Below, in pieces: positions 54,989 to 63,030 of a stretch of 64,000 nt of DNA. Source of the DNA: Desulfovibrio aminophilus DSM 12254 (GTDB lineage Bacteria > Desulfobacterota > Desulfovibrionia > Desulfovibrionales > Desulfovibrionaceae); contig NZ_KE383876.1 of assembly GCF_000422565.1 (NCBI RefSeq), forward strand, positions 96,803 through 160,802, given 5' to 3'. The notes beneath the pieces were generated by a model. It had not been told where the DNA came from. It saw only the letters and a list, made by a program, of their open reading frames with translations, and ran no database searches. The stretch's first letter is position 1, and each line of letters starts with the position of its first letter. A program made the translations under genes and the position numbers.

Positions 54989-55327
54989 CTAGTGGTCGCA
55001 GGTGTTCGCGCCGGTGACCAGTGAGCCGCCGAGAAAGGCGGTGACGAGCTGTTCGGCGGTACCGCCCTGGGCGCCGACGGTCACGCTGACCCCGGCCTCC
55101 TCGAAGAGCTGGCGGGCGCGGGCGCCCATGCCCCCGGCGATGACGTGGGTCACGCCGCGCTCCTTGAGCCAGCGGGGCAGCAGGCCCGGCTCGTGGGGCG
55201 GGGGCAGAAGCATCTGGGTCTTGGCCAGGGCCTTGGAGGCGTCGTCCACGTCGATGACCGCGAACTGCTCGCAGTGTCCGAAGTGCATGCAGATCTGGCC
55301 CTGGGCCATGGGAACGGCGAAACGCAT
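54989..55327 (-). CDS. NifX/ORP-type dinitrogenase iron-molybdenum cofactor family protein
   Basis: The 112-residue protein has the family block MHFGHCEQFAVIDVDD near residue 14 and GVTHVIAGGMGARARQLFEEAGV near 58. These small proteins (MTH1175/ORP/NifX/NafY) bind metal clusters; the orange protein of Desulfovibrio holds a Mo/Cu-S cluster. Its stop is followed directly by a UUCG-type hairpin. It is the last of a minus-strand block of small ORP-type and zinc-ribbon genes read from a sigma54 promoter. ATG 55327 begins the first strand; the upstream frame is not conserved. Confidence 0.85.
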   Translation of the reverse strand: MRFAVPMAQGQICMHFGHCEQFAVIDVDDASKALAKTQMLLPPPHEPGLLPRWLKERGVTHVIAGGMGARARQLFEEAGVSVTVGAQGGTAEQLVTAFLGGSLVTGANTCDH

Positions 55328-55358
55328 CACATGTTCTCCTTGTCTGGGTGTCGAATGT

Positions 55359-55610
55359 TCAGGATGAAGCCCGGCCGCAGCAGAAGCCGGGTACACAGCC
55401 CCGGTCCTTGGGCCGGTCGCCGCAGCAGCCGTGGCCGCGCGCGTCGGGCAGGACGCCGGACTCCTTGCCGGTGAGGGACGAGGAGGCCGAGAGCAGGCGC
55501 TCGGAATCGGCGGCTCCGCAGCCGGGGCAGGCCGGGACGTCGTTTGCGGACAGTTGCAGTTCTTCGAAGACGCGGCCGCAGGCGCGGCAGCGGTACTCGA
55601 AAATGGGCAT
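55359..55610 (-). CDS. FmdB-type small zinc-ribbon protein
   Basis: The 83-residue protein begins MPIFEYRCRACGRVFEEL and continues with CPGCGA, giving the two CxxC knuckles of FmdB family zinc ribbons. The C-terminal half is rich in glycine and cysteine (GHGCCG and GFCCG) and may hold a further metal site. It lies between two ORP-type proteins with short gaps (31 and 8 nt), so it is probably co-transcribed and takes part in metal-cluster handling. Exact role unknown. Confidence 0.8.
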   Translation of the reverse strand: MPIFEYRCRACGRVFEELQLSANDVPACPGCGAADSERLLSASSSLTGKESGVLPDARGHGCCGDRPKDRGCVPGFCCGRASS

Positions 55611-55618
55611 GTTTCCTC

Positions 55619-55987
55619 CTACCAGTGGCCGTCCTTGTCCGCGCCCTGGGCCTCGGGGAGCTTTCCAGCGCGGAACAGCTCCAGGGCCTGGGCGGCGGTG
55701 GCGGCCGCGCCCTGGGGCACGAGGTGCACGGCGATGCGGCCCTTGTTCAGGGCCAGGAAGGCCTTGGGGCCGACGTGGCCGGTGATCACGGCCCGGGCCC
55801 CGGCTCCGGCCACGGTCTGGGCGGCCTGCAGGCCCGCGCCCTGGGCCAGACTCATGTTCTGGCTGTTGGGCACGTAGACGGGCTCCCCGCCCTCGGTGTC
55901 GCAGATCAGGAAGCCCTCGGCACGGCCGAAGCGCGGGTCAAGCGGGCTTTGCTGGTCCTTTCCCTGTACGCTGATGGCTATCTTCAT
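55619..55987 (-). CDS. NifX/ORP-type protein
   Basis: The 122-residue protein starts MKIAISVQGKDQQSPLDPRFG, the typical N-terminus of the dinitrogenase iron-molybdenum cofactor family. It continues with an ARAVITGHVGPKAFLALNKG block that forms the RNase H-like fold. AGGAGG lies 4-5 nt before the ATG. The gene start is inside the end of the upstream ORF (50-nt overlap). Part of the ORP locus, it may carry or insert a metal-sulfur cluster. Confidence 0.88.
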   Translation of the reverse strand: MKIAISVQGKDQQSPLDPRFGRAEGFLICDTEGGEPVYVPNSQNMSLAQGAGLQAAQTVAGAGARAVITGHVGPKAFLALNKGRIAVHLVPQGAAATAAQALELFRAGKLPEAQGADKDGHW

Positions 55988-56378
55988 CGTTCCTCCTTCG
56001 TTTCCGGCAGCAGACGCGGCGGCCCGGAGGCGGACAGCCCCCGGACGCGGGTCCGCAGCCCGGCATGCGCAATTCGTCCAGGCTCCCGGCGGCCCAGGCC
56101 GCCAGAACCTCGTCCAGCCCGCCGCGCAGCCAGGGGCGCACGTCCACCCCCGCGGCGCGCAGACAGTGCAGCAGCCGCCCGGTGACCGCGCCGCAGAGCA
56201 GAACCCCGGCTCCGGCCCGCTCCAGGAGCTGGGGCAGGGCGTGGCAGCCGCCCGGCGGCAGGACCATGCGGCCCCGCGCCTCGGCCCCGCCGTTCTCCAG
56301 GCGGAACAGGCGCAGTTCCGTGGCCGTGTCCAGAAGCGAGGCCAGACGGTCTTCGTAGCAGGCCAGACAAACCAACAT
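55938..56378 (-). CDS. ORP-type small protein, first gene of the sigma54 operon
   Basis: The 146-residue protein has a NifX-like start (MLVCLACYEDRLASLLDTA) and a GAGVLLCGAVTGRLLHCL block. A cysteine-rich, basic tail (GCPPPGRRVCCRKRRRN) extends 50 nt into the next gene. The first frame position with ATG is 56378; a TTG at 56405 lies inside the sigma54 promoter and is rejected. With the promoter as drawn, the ATG would be at or very near the transcript start, so the mRNA may be leaderless. The unusual overlap and tail could also reflect an old frameshift. Confidence 0.65.
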   Translation of the reverse strand: MLVCLACYEDRLASLLDTATELRLFRLENGGAEARGRMVLPPGGCHALPQLLERAGAGVLLCGAVTGRLLHCLRAAGVDVRPWLRGGLDEVLAAWAAGSLDELRMPGCGPASGGCPPPGRRVCCRKRRRNDEDSHQRTGKGPAKPA

Positions 56379-56388
56379 GCTCTCGGAA

Positions 56389-56405
56389 AGCAGAACCCGT
56401 GCCAA
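56389..56405 (-). promoter_or_regulatory. Sigma54 promoter of the minus-strand ORP operon
   Basis: On the minus strand TGGCACG, four bases, then CTGC: the GG and GC doublets are separated by exactly 10 nt, as sigma54 requires. The start of transcription is predicted about 12 nt after the GC, at the ATG near 56378. Confidence 0.75.
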
Positions 56406-56454
56406 AATTAAAACCTAGGGATGAAAGGAGGTTATAAATGGGGGCGAAGCCCCA

Positions 56455-56471
56455 GGGCGTGAAATGCGCCC
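56455..56471. promoter_or_regulatory. Activator-binding dyad upstream of the minus-strand sigma54 promoter
   Basis: GGGCGTGAAATGCGCCC is a dyad with a GAAAT core, about 80 nt before the predicted transcript start. It shares the pattern RRCGYGAAAYRCGYCC with two copies near 57830 and 57860 and so is probably a site for the local enhancer-binding protein. Confidence 0.65.
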
Positions 56472-56490
56472 ACTGGAGGAGCGGGACGGA

Positions 56491-57813
56491 TCAGGCCCCG
56501 GAAGCGCGGGACAGGATGCGGCGCAGGGTGTCCTTGGAGATGTTCAGCTCCCGGCAGGCGGCCATGCGTTTGCCGCCGTGGCGCTCGATGGCGGCCAGCG
56601 CGGCGCGGCGCTTGATCTCCTCCAGGGTGCCGGGGGCCGGGGACGGGACCGCGCCCTCCACCGGGCGGATGTACTCCGGCAGGTGCGCGGGCCGGATGAG
56701 CCCGCCGGGGCAGAGAATGAAGGCGTACTCGATGATGTTCTCCAGCTCCCGGACGTTGCCCGGGAAGGGATGGGAAAGGAGGATGCGCAGCACGTCCTCG
56801 TCCGGCCCGGCCACGTCCTTGCCCTGGAGCAGGTTCTGGCGGTTCACGAACAGGTCGGTGAGCAGGGGGATGTCCTCGGTGCGCTCGCGCAGGGGCGGCA
56901 GGACGATGCGGGCCACGTTCAGGCGGTAGAAGAGGTCCTGGCGGAAACGGCCCCGGCCGACCATGTCCTCCAGGTCGCAATTGGTCGCGGCCACGATGCG
57001 GGCGTCCGCGGGCAGGGACTTGGTGCCGCCCAGGGGCTCGAAGGTCTTCTCCTGGAGCACGCGCAGAAGCTTGACCTGCAGGGCCAGGGGCATGTCCCCG
57101 ATCTCGTCCAGGAAGAGGGTTCCGCCCTGGGCGGCCTGGAAGCGTCCGGGCTTGTCCTTCTTGGCGTCGGTGAAGGCCCCGGCCTTGTAGCCGAAGAGTT
57201 CGGACTCCAGGAGGTTCTCGGGCAGGGCCCCGCAGTTCACGGCCACGAAGGGGCCGTCCTTGCGGGCGCTCAGGTTGTGCAGGGCGCGGGCGAAGAGTTC
57301 CTTGCCGGTGCCGGACTCGCCGAGCAGGAGCACGCTCACGCCGCTGGCCGCGATCTGGGGCAGGTGCTCCAGGGCCCGGGCCAGGGCCGGGCTCTTGCCG
57401 TGGATGTCCTCCAGGCTGTAGCGGCCGTCGAGCTTGCGGCGCAGCAGCTGTACTTCGGAGAGGTCGCGGAAGGTTTCCACCCCGCCGATGACGCGGCCCT
57501 TGCGGTCCTTGAGCGGGGCGGCGCTGACGCTCACGGGCACCTTGTCGCCGTCGGCGCGCACGAAGTAGATCGAGGCCACGCCCTGGGGCAGGTCGCTCTC
57601 CAGGCAGGAGCGCAGCACGCAGGCCCCGTCACAGACGCTGGAGCGGAAGACCTCCCAGCACTTGCGGCCCACGGCCTCGGCCTGGGGCACGCCGGTGATC
57701 TGGGCCGCGCGGCGGTTGAAGAAGGTGATGTTCCAGTCCAGGTCCACGGTGAACACGCCGTCGGCCAGGGACTCCATGATGGCCTCGCAGGGCACTTCTC
57801 TGGGGATGGCCAT
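56491..57813 (-). CDS. PAS/AAA+/Fis sigma54-dependent activator of the ORP locus
   Basis: The 440-residue protein has an N-terminal PAS domain ([18 protein letters not shown] near 21) with cysteines ([13 protein letters not shown]) that may sense redox or metal. An AAA+ domain follows with the Walker [10 protein letters not shown], the sigma54-contact loop as GAFTDA (not the usual GAFTGA) and Walker [10 protein letters not shown] Fis-type helix-turn-helix ends it ([18 protein letters not shown]). ATG 57813 is chosen because the extra codons upstream lie in the operator region. It sits between two divergent sigma54-controlled operons, as the cognate regulator does in the ORP locus of D. vulgaris. 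Confidence 0.9.
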   Translation of the reverse strand: MAIPREVPCEAIMESLADGVFTVDLDWNITFFNRRAAQITGVPQAEAVGRKCWEVFRSSVCDGACVLRSCLESDLPQGVASIYFVRADGDKVPVSVSAAPLKDRKGRVIGGVETFRDLSEVQLLRRKLDGRYSLEDIHGKSPALARALEHLPQIAASGVSVLLLGESGTGKELFARALHNLSARKDGPFVAVNCGALPENLLESELFGYKAGAFTDAKKDKPGRFQAAQGGTLFLDEIGDMPLALQVKLLRVLQEKTFEPLGGTKSLPADARIVAATNCDLEDMVGRGRFRQDLFYRLNVARIVLPPLRERTEDIPLLTDLFVNRQNLLQGKDVAGPDEDVLRILLSHPFPGNVRELENIIEYAFILCPGGLIRPAHLPEYIRPVEGAVPSPAPGTLEEIKRRAALAAIERHGGKRMAACRELNISKDTLRRILSRASGA

Positions 57814-57825
57814 GTCCGCTCCATC

Positions 57826-57841
57826 GGACGCGAAACGCGCC
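57826..57841. promoter_or_regulatory. Activator-binding dyad, copy 1
   Basis: GGACGCGAAACGCGCC, matching RRCGYGAAAYRCGYCC. It lies directly upstream of the regulator start and about 120-135 nt before the plus-strand transcript start. Confidence 0.6.
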
Positions 57842-57855
57842 CGTTTTTTCCTTTT

Positions 57856-57872
57856 CGACGCGAAATACGTCC
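57856..57872. promoter_or_regulatory. Activator-binding dyad, copy 2
   Basis: CGACGCGAAATACGTCC, exactly 30 nt (about three helical turns) from copy 1, so both sites would face the same side of the DNA. This is typical of enhancer sites for AAA+ activators. Confidence 0.6.
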
Positions 57873-57933
57873 ACTCAAAAGCTAACACATCTCGCCGACA
57901 AGGCAAGTCCACTGGAATCACTGAACAATCCTG

Positions 57934-57952
57934 TGCGGCACGGGAAATGCTT
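57934..57952 (+). promoter_or_regulatory. Sigma54 promoter of the plus-strand ORP operon
   Basis: CGGCACG, then GGAA, then ATGC: the GG and GC doublets are 10 nt apart. It lies 42 nt before the first gene (57994), with the two activator dyads 60-110 nt further upstream. Confidence 0.75.
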
Positions 57953-57993
57953 TATCCCCGGCAAGGCCGCCCAGCGGCGGCCGGGAGGAAAAC

Positions 57994-58323
57994 ATGCCCA
58001 ATCAGGACAGGACGGGCCCGCTCGGACAGGGCCCCATGACCGGCGGCGGATTCGGCCGCTGCGGGGCGGCCCGCGAGGCCGGGAACGACGTCGACCAGCC
58101 CGGCTCCGGCCGGGGATTCGGACAGGGCCTGGGGCTCGGACAGGGCCGGGGACGCGGCCGCCGTTGCGCCGCCGGAACCGGACAGGCCCGCGCCGGACAG
58201 GGACGGGGCTTTTTCGGCTTCGGCCGGAACCCCCGGACCGTGGAGCCGGAGCAGGACCGCCTGGCGGCCCTGGAGAACGAGATCGCCGAGCTGAAGCGGC
58301 AACTTCAGGAAGCGCGGAAGTAA
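57994..58323 (+). CDS. Glycine/arginine-rich DUF5320-type protein
   Basis: The 109-residue protein starts MPNQDRTGPLGQGPMTGGGF and has a glycine/arginine-rich middle (GLGQGRGRGRR). A short coiled coil ends it (VEPEQDRLAALENEIAELKRQL, about residues 83-104). This matches the small DUF5320-type proteins that accompany ORP and NifX-type genes in anaerobes. GGGAGG lies about 5-6 nt before the ATG. It is the first gene of the plus-strand sigma54 operon and may bind a metal cluster or scaffold the complex. No enzymatic motif is seen. Confidence 0.8.
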   Translation: MPNQDRTGPLGQGPMTGGGFGRCGAAREAGNDVDQPGSGRGFGQGLGLGQGRGRGRRCAAGTGQARAGQGRGFFGFGRNPRTVEPEQDRLAALENEIAELKRQLQEARK

Positions 58324-58418
58324 CCAGCCGCTTCCGCACAGCGGCGGCGACCGGGTCCCGCCGGCCCGGCCGCCGCCATCCGCAACCAACAGCAACCGAC
58401 CGCAAAGGAACTCGCGGC

Positions 58419-59282
58419 ATGAAACTCGCCATCGCCAGCGGCAAGGGCGGCACGGGAAAGACCACCGTGTCCGTGAACCTGGCCGCGCAACTGGCCCGCT
58501 CCGGACAAACCGTGGCCCTCGTGGACTGCGACGTGGAGGAGCCCAACGCCCATCTCTTCCTCAAGCCCGGCTGGTCCTTCTGCCGCCAGGAATACCTGCC
58601 CGTGCCGGAGATCGACCCCAAGAAGTGCCTGGGCGAATCCTGCCGGGCCTGCGTGGACCTCTGCCGCTTCAAGTGCCTCATCTGGATGGCCGGGGAAGTG
58701 CTCGTCTTTCCCGAGCTCTGCCACGGCTGCGGGCTCTGCGGCCTGGCCTGCCCGGCCGGGGCCGTGCGCGAAGGCAAGCGGAGGCTCGGCGTGGTTCGCT
58801 TCGGCGCGGCCGGAGCCCTGCACCTGCACGGCGGCCGCCTGCGCGTGGGCGAGGCCATGGCCACCCCGCTCATCAAGGCCGTGAAGGAGAACGCCGCCCT
58901 GGCCCCGACGCAGATCTGGGACTGCCCGCCGGGCACGGCCTGCTCGGCCATCGCGGCCCTGGACGGCGCGGACTTCGTGCTCCTGGTGGCCGAGCCCACG
59001 GCCTTCGGCCTGCACGACCTGGACCTGGCCGTGCGCCTCGTGCGGAGCATGAATCTCCCCCACGGCGCGGTGGTCAACCGGGCGGGCATGGGCGACGAGC
59101 GCGTGGAACGCTGGCTGGAGGAGCAGGGCGTGCCGCTGCTGGCGCGCATCCCCTACAGCGCGAACGCCGCCGCCGTGTGCGCCGAGGGCGGGGTGCTGGT
59201 GGAGGAGCTGCCGGATATGGCCCGGGCCTACGGCGATCTTTGGGATGCCGTGCGCGGCCGGATCGGGGAGGTGGCGGCATGA
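58419..59282 (+). CDS. MinD-type ATPase with ferredoxin insert
   Basis: The 287-residue protein has the deviant Walker A KGGTGKTT at residues 9-16. A ferredoxin-like insert holds two groups of cysteines (CLGESCRACVDLC and CHGCGLCGLACP), enough for two [4Fe-4S] clusters. It is the MinD/Mrp-type ATPase of the ORP locus. The second ATPase overlaps its stop by 4 nt. ATP-driven insertion of metal clusters or a role in positioning the complex is expected from the D. vulgaris ORP system. Confidence 0.88.
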   Translation: MKLAIASGKGGTGKTTVSVNLAAQLARSGQTVALVDCDVEEPNAHLFLKPGWSFCRQEYLPVPEIDPKKCLGESCRACVDLCRFKCLIWMAGEVLVFPELCHGCGLCGLACPAGAVREGKRRLGVVRFGAAGALHLHGGRLRVGEAMATPLIKAVKENAALAPTQIWDCPPGTACSAIAALDGADFVLLVAEPTAFGLHDLDLAVRLVRSMNLPHGAVVNRAGMGDERVERWLEEQGVPLLARIPYSANAAAVCAEGGVLVEELPDMARAYGDLWDAVRGRIGEVAA

Positions 59283-60169
59283 GACAAATCGTGGTCATCA
59301 GCGGCAAGGGCGGCACGGGCAAGACGAGCGTGACCGCCGGGCTGGCGACGGTCGCCGCGCCCCTGGTCCTGGCCGACTGCGACGTGGACGCCGCGGACCT
59401 GCATCTGGTGCTCTCCCCGGAGAAGCGCGAGATCCACGACTTCACCAGCGGGGCCCTGGCTTCGGTGGACCCGGACCTGTGCACCGGCTGCGGGGCCTGC
59501 GTCCAGGCCTGCCGCTACGGGGCCGTCGACCCCGAGACGTTCGCGATCCGGCCGGAGCACTGCGAGGGCTGCGGAGCCTGCGAATTCGTCTGCCCGGCGG
59601 GCGCGGCCCGGCTGTCGCCCCGGCACTGCGGCCAGTGGTTCGTCTCGGAGACCCGCCTGGGCCCCCTGATCCACGCCGAGCTGGCCGCCGGGGCCGAGAA
59701 CTCCGGCAAGCTGGTCAGCGCCGTGCGGGCCAAGTCCGCCGAACTGGCCGGGGAAAGAGGCCTGTCGCACGTCCTGGTGGACGGCTCGCCGGGCATCGGC
59801 TGCCCGGTCATCGCCTCGCTCACCGGCGCGGACGCGGCCCTGCTGGTGGCCGAACCCACGGTCTCGGCCCTCCATGACCTCTCCCGCGTGGCCCGGCTCC
59901 TGGACCATTTCCGCATCCCGGGCATGGTGCTGCTGAACAAGTGCGACGTGCACCCCGGCCAGGCCGGGCGTGTGCGCGCCTTCTGCTCCGAGTCCGGCCT
60001 GCCCCTGGTGGGCGAGCTGCCCGTGAACCCGTTCTTCGTGGAGGCCCAGCTCAAGGGCCTGAGCGTGGCCGAGCTGGACCCCTCGGGACTGGGCGCGGAG
60101 CTGGCCGCCATCTGGGAACGCCTGAACGCGGCCGCCGAGGAACGCGTCAAGGCCGCCGCCGCGACCTGA
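59279..60169 (+). CDS. MinD-type ATPase with ferredoxin insert, second copy
   Basis: The 296-residue protein has Walker A KGGTGKTS at residues 10-17 and a ferredoxin insert with CTGCGACVQAC and CEGCGACEFVCP (two [4Fe-4S] sites). It parallels the gene before it but is not identical in the insert. The start ATG overlaps the previous TGA by 4 nt. The two ATPases probably work as a pair in building or moving the ORP metal cluster. 13 nt after its stop the metallo-beta-lactamase-like gene begins. Confidence 0.88.
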   Translation: MRQIVVISGKGGTGKTSVTAGLATVAAPLVLADCDVDAADLHLVLSPEKREIHDFTSGALASVDPDLCTGCGACVQACRYGAVDPETFAIRPEHCEGCGACEFVCPAGAARLSPRHCGQWFVSETRLGPLIHAELAAGAENSGKLVSAVRAKSAELAGERGLSHVLVDGSPGIGCPVIASLTGADAALLVAEPTVSALHDLSRVARLLDHFRIPGMVLLNKCDVHPGQAGRVRAFCSESGLPLVGELPVNPFFVEAQLKGLSVAELDPSGLGAELAAIWERLNAAAEERVKAAAAT

Positions 60170-60182
60170 CGCGGGAGAAGCC

Positions 60183-61031
60183 ATGCCCGACGACGCCCGC
60201 CCCGCCCTCGGACTGCGACTGGCCGTGCTGGCGGACAACGAGGCCCTGCCGGGGTTCCAGGCCGAGCACGGCCTGAGCCTGGCCCTGACGCTGCCGGACG
60301 GCGGACTCTGGCTCTGGGACACCGGCCGCACCGACCTCTTCCTGGAACAGGCCCGCCGCCTGGACGTCGAACCCGCCACGGCCCGGGGCCTGGCCCTGAG
60401 CCACGGGCACTACGACCACACCGGCGGCCTGGAGCACCTCCTGCGCGACCCGCGCTTCCAGGGGCAGGTGGCCGCCCATCCGGCCTTCGCCATCCGCCGT
60501 TGCCGCCGGGGCCAAAGCCCCTTGGCCTGCGACATCGGCTGCCCCTGCCCCCCGGGCCTGCTGGACGCCTGCCGCCTGCGGCCCGCGCATTCCTGCCTGC
60601 GCCTGGACGAGGGGCTGTACATGGTCGCTGCCATCCCCCGCGAACCCGGCCGGGCCCAGGCCGTGGACGGCATGTGCCTGGACCCCGAGGGCCGCTGGCC
60701 GGACGGCATCCCGGACGACGCCTGCCTCGTGTTCGCCCGCGGCGACCGCATGGGCGTGATCCTGGGCTGCTGCCACTCCGGCCTGGCCAACACCCTGGCC
60801 CGGGTGCGGCACTTCTTCGGCGACCTGAAACCGGCCTTCGTGCTCGGCGGCCTGCACCTGAACGGGGCCCCGGCCGCCACCCTGGACGAGACCGCCCGGA
60901 CCCTGGTGGAGCACGGCGCGGAGCGGGTCTTCCCGGGCCACTGCACGGGCCGGGAGGCCTCCGAATTCCTGCGCCGGGAGCTGCCCGTGCCGGTGGCCCC
61001 CCTGGCCTCGGGGCTCGTTCTCGACCTCTGA
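60183..61031 (+). CDS. Metallo-beta-lactamase-fold hydrolase
   Basis: The 282-residue protein has the metal motif SHGHYDHTGG at about 73-82 (an HxHxDH-like site), then GCCHSG with a later His and a final PGHCTG. The LNG/ASL spacing resembles the small MBL proteins near 7,8-dihydropterin synthase genes. It is joined to the ATPase genes (13-nt gap), so it belongs to the plus-strand sigma54 operon. Its substrate is not known; possible roles include a hydrolase in cluster or cofactor handling. Confidence 0.85.
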   Translation: MPDDARPALGLRLAVLADNEALPGFQAEHGLSLALTLPDGGLWLWDTGRTDLFLEQARRLDVEPATARGLALSHGHYDHTGGLEHLLRDPRFQGQVAAHPAFAIRRCRRGQSPLACDIGCPCPPGLLDACRLRPAHSCLRLDEGLYMVAAIPREPGRAQAVDGMCLDPEGRWPDGIPDDACLVFARGDRMGVILGCCHSGLANTLARVRHFFGDLKPAFVLGGLHLNGAPAATLDETARTLVEHGAERVFPGHCTGREASEFLRRELPVPVAPLASGLVLDL

Positions 61032-61374
61032 GCCGTCGCCCGGCGGCGAATCCCTCCCAACCTGGTAGGGCTTATCCTCCCGCAATCAGAAGAGTTTTCC
61101 TTGTCCGCTCCGCACGGGACATGCTAAGAAAGGAAGAACCCGGTTCCGGCCTGTCGCGGACTGGCCGCCTGCGTAAGCACCTGCATAGTCACCTGCAGAA
61201 GGCGGCGCGGGCCGAGACCTCGACGGCGGACCGGGATCAGGTCGGGAATCGTGCTCGATCTCTTTCATTTCATTGCCTTTTCACAGGTTCCCGACAGGAT
61301 CGCGGATCTGGCACGATCCTTCCAACGATCCCGGTCCACGGGGAGGCGGGAACGCAAACCGAGAGGAGGACGGC
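61032..61374 (+). other. Intergenic region before the octaheme cytochrome gene
   Basis: About 340 nt without a gene. A partial sigma54-like site lies near 61109-61125 (CCGCACG, GGAC, ATGC): spacing of the conserved parts is right, but the first G of the -24 GG is missing. No convincing sigma70 pair or T-run terminator is seen. Confidence 0.4.
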
Positions 61375-63030
61375 ATGATCGGATGGACATGGCGCACGGC
61401 CCTGCTGCTGGCGGCGGCCCTGCTCTTCCACCCCGGCGGCCTGGAGGCGGCCGAGGCGCCGTCCGGCGGGGCCCCGGAGGCCCAAGGGCGGGTCATGGCC
61501 CGCCAGGCCACCAAGGAGCGCCAGCTCTGGGTCACGGCGGACCACACCAAGCACGAGGCCCTGAAGAAACACTTCGCCTCCGGCCCGGAGGTGACCCAGA
61601 CCTGCCTGTCCTGCCACAACCAGGCGGCCCTCCAGTTCCACCGCACCATCCACTGGACCTGGCTCGATCCCAGCGAACCGCCGGAGCGCAAGGTGGGCAA
61701 GGGCGGATTCACCGTAAACAACTTCTGCGTGGCCCTGCCCTCCAACGAACCCCGCTGCACCTCCTGCCACGCGGGCTACGGCTGGAAGGATAAGAACTTC
61801 GACTTCAGCGACCCGACCAAGGTGGACTGCCTCGTCTGCCACGAGACCACGGGCACCTACAAGAAGTTCCCGACCATGGCCGGAAACCCCGCCACCGAGC
61901 CCACGGTCTTCCCCGAGGACAAGATGGAGTACCTGCCCCCGGACTGGAACGCCGTGGCCCAGAGCGTGGGGCGGCCGTCGCGCAACAACTGCGGCGCCTG
62001 CCACTTCCACGGCGGCGGCGGCGACGGCGTGAAGCACGGCGACCTGGACTCCTCCCTGACCAATCCGGTCAAGAGCCTGGACGTGCACATGGGTTCCAAG
62101 GAGTCCGGCGGCCAGGACTTCGACTGCGCCCGCTGCCACACCACGAAACTCCACAACATCGCGGGCCGCATCTACTCCACCCCGGCGGCCAAGGAGCGCA
62201 AAAGCCTGGTGCAGGACGACCTGACCTCCAAGATCACCTGCGAGTCCTGCCACACGGCCTCCCCGCACAAGTCCGCCAAGATGAACGACCACACCGACAA
62301 GGTGGCCTGCCAGTCCTGCCACGTGCCGGAATACGCCCGGGTTCTGCCGACCAAGATGTACTGGGACTGGTCCACGGCGGGCAAGATGAAGGACGGCAAG
62401 CCGTTCAAGACCATGGGGCCGTTGGGCAAGCCCTCCTACGACTCCAAGAAGGGCGACTTCGTCTGGGACGAGAAGGTCGTGCCCGAGTACTACTGGTTCA
62501 ACGGCAGCATCACCAACACCACGGCCAAGGACAAGATCGATCCGTCCAGGACCGTGCGTCTGAGCTGGCCCGTGGGCGAGCGCTCGGACCCCAACGCCCG
62601 GATCATGCCCTTCAAGGTCCACCGGGGAAAGACGCCCTATGATCCGGTGAACCGGAACATGCTCATCCCCCATCTCTTCGGCAAGGACGACGCGGCCTAC
62701 TGGAAGACCTACGACTGGAACGCCGCGCTCAAGGCGGGCATGGACTACGTGGGACTGCCCTACAGCGGCCGCTACGAGTTCGTGGAGACCGAGTACGTCT
62801 ACCCCATCACCCATATGGTCGCGCCCAAGGACAAGGCCCTGGCCTGCGAACAGTGCCACGCCCGCGTCGGACGCCTGGCCGGCCTGGCCGGATTCTACAT
62901 GCCCGCCCGCGACGGCTCCCGCCTGCTCGATTGGCTGGGCTGGAGCGGTGCGGTGGCGGCCCTGGTCGGCGTGGCCCTGCACGGCCTGGGCCGGGTCGTC
63001 TCCCGCCGCAAGAAGGAGGACAACCAGTGA
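61375..63030 (+). CDS. Octaheme c-type cytochrome, tetrathionate reductase (OTR) family
   Basis: The 551-residue precursor has a signal peptide (MIGWTWRTALLLAAALLFHPG), then eight CxxCH heme sites (CLSCH, CTSCH, CLVCH, CGACH, CARCH, CESCH, CQSCH, CEQCH). A hydrophobic C-terminal anchor ends it (AVAALVGVALHGLGRVV). This heme count and the extra C-terminal helix fit octaheme tetrathionate-reductase-family cytochromes, which reduce tetrathionate, nitrite or hydroxylamine in vitro. GAGGAGG lies upstream of the ATG. It forms an operon with a cytochrome b and a further membrane protein, so electrons probably come from the quinone pool. Confidence 0.92.
   Translation: MIGWTWRTALLLAAALLFHPGGLEAAEAPSGGAPEAQGRVMARQATKERQLWVTADHTKHEALKKHFASGPEVTQTCLSCHNQAALQFHRTIHWTWLDPSEPPERKVGKGGFTVNNFCVALPSNEPRCTSCHAGYGWKDKNFDFSDPTKVDCLVCHETTGTYKKFPTMAGNPATEPTVFPEDKMEYLPPDWNAVAQSVGRPSRNNCGACHFHGGGGDGVKHGDLDSSLTNPVKSLDVHMGSKESGGQDFDCARCHTTKLHNIAGRIYSTPAAKERKSLVQDDLTSKITCESCHTASPHKSAKMNDHTDKVACQSCHVPEYARVLPTKMYWDWSTAGKMKDGKPFKTMGPLGKPSYDSKKGDFVWDEKVVPEYYWFNGSITNTTAKDKIDPSRTVRLSWPVGERSDPNARIMPFKVHRGKTPYDPVNRNMLIPHLFGKDDAAYWKTYDWNAALKAGMDYVGLPYSGRYEFVETEYVYPITHMVAPKDKALACEQCHARVGRLAGLAGFYMPARDGSRLLDWLGWSGAVAALVGVALHGLGRVVSRRKKEDNQ

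Noticed and set aside
61109-61125. Sigma54-like site before the octaheme cytochrome gene
   Set aside because: The first G of the -24 doublet is missing, so it is too weak to call.
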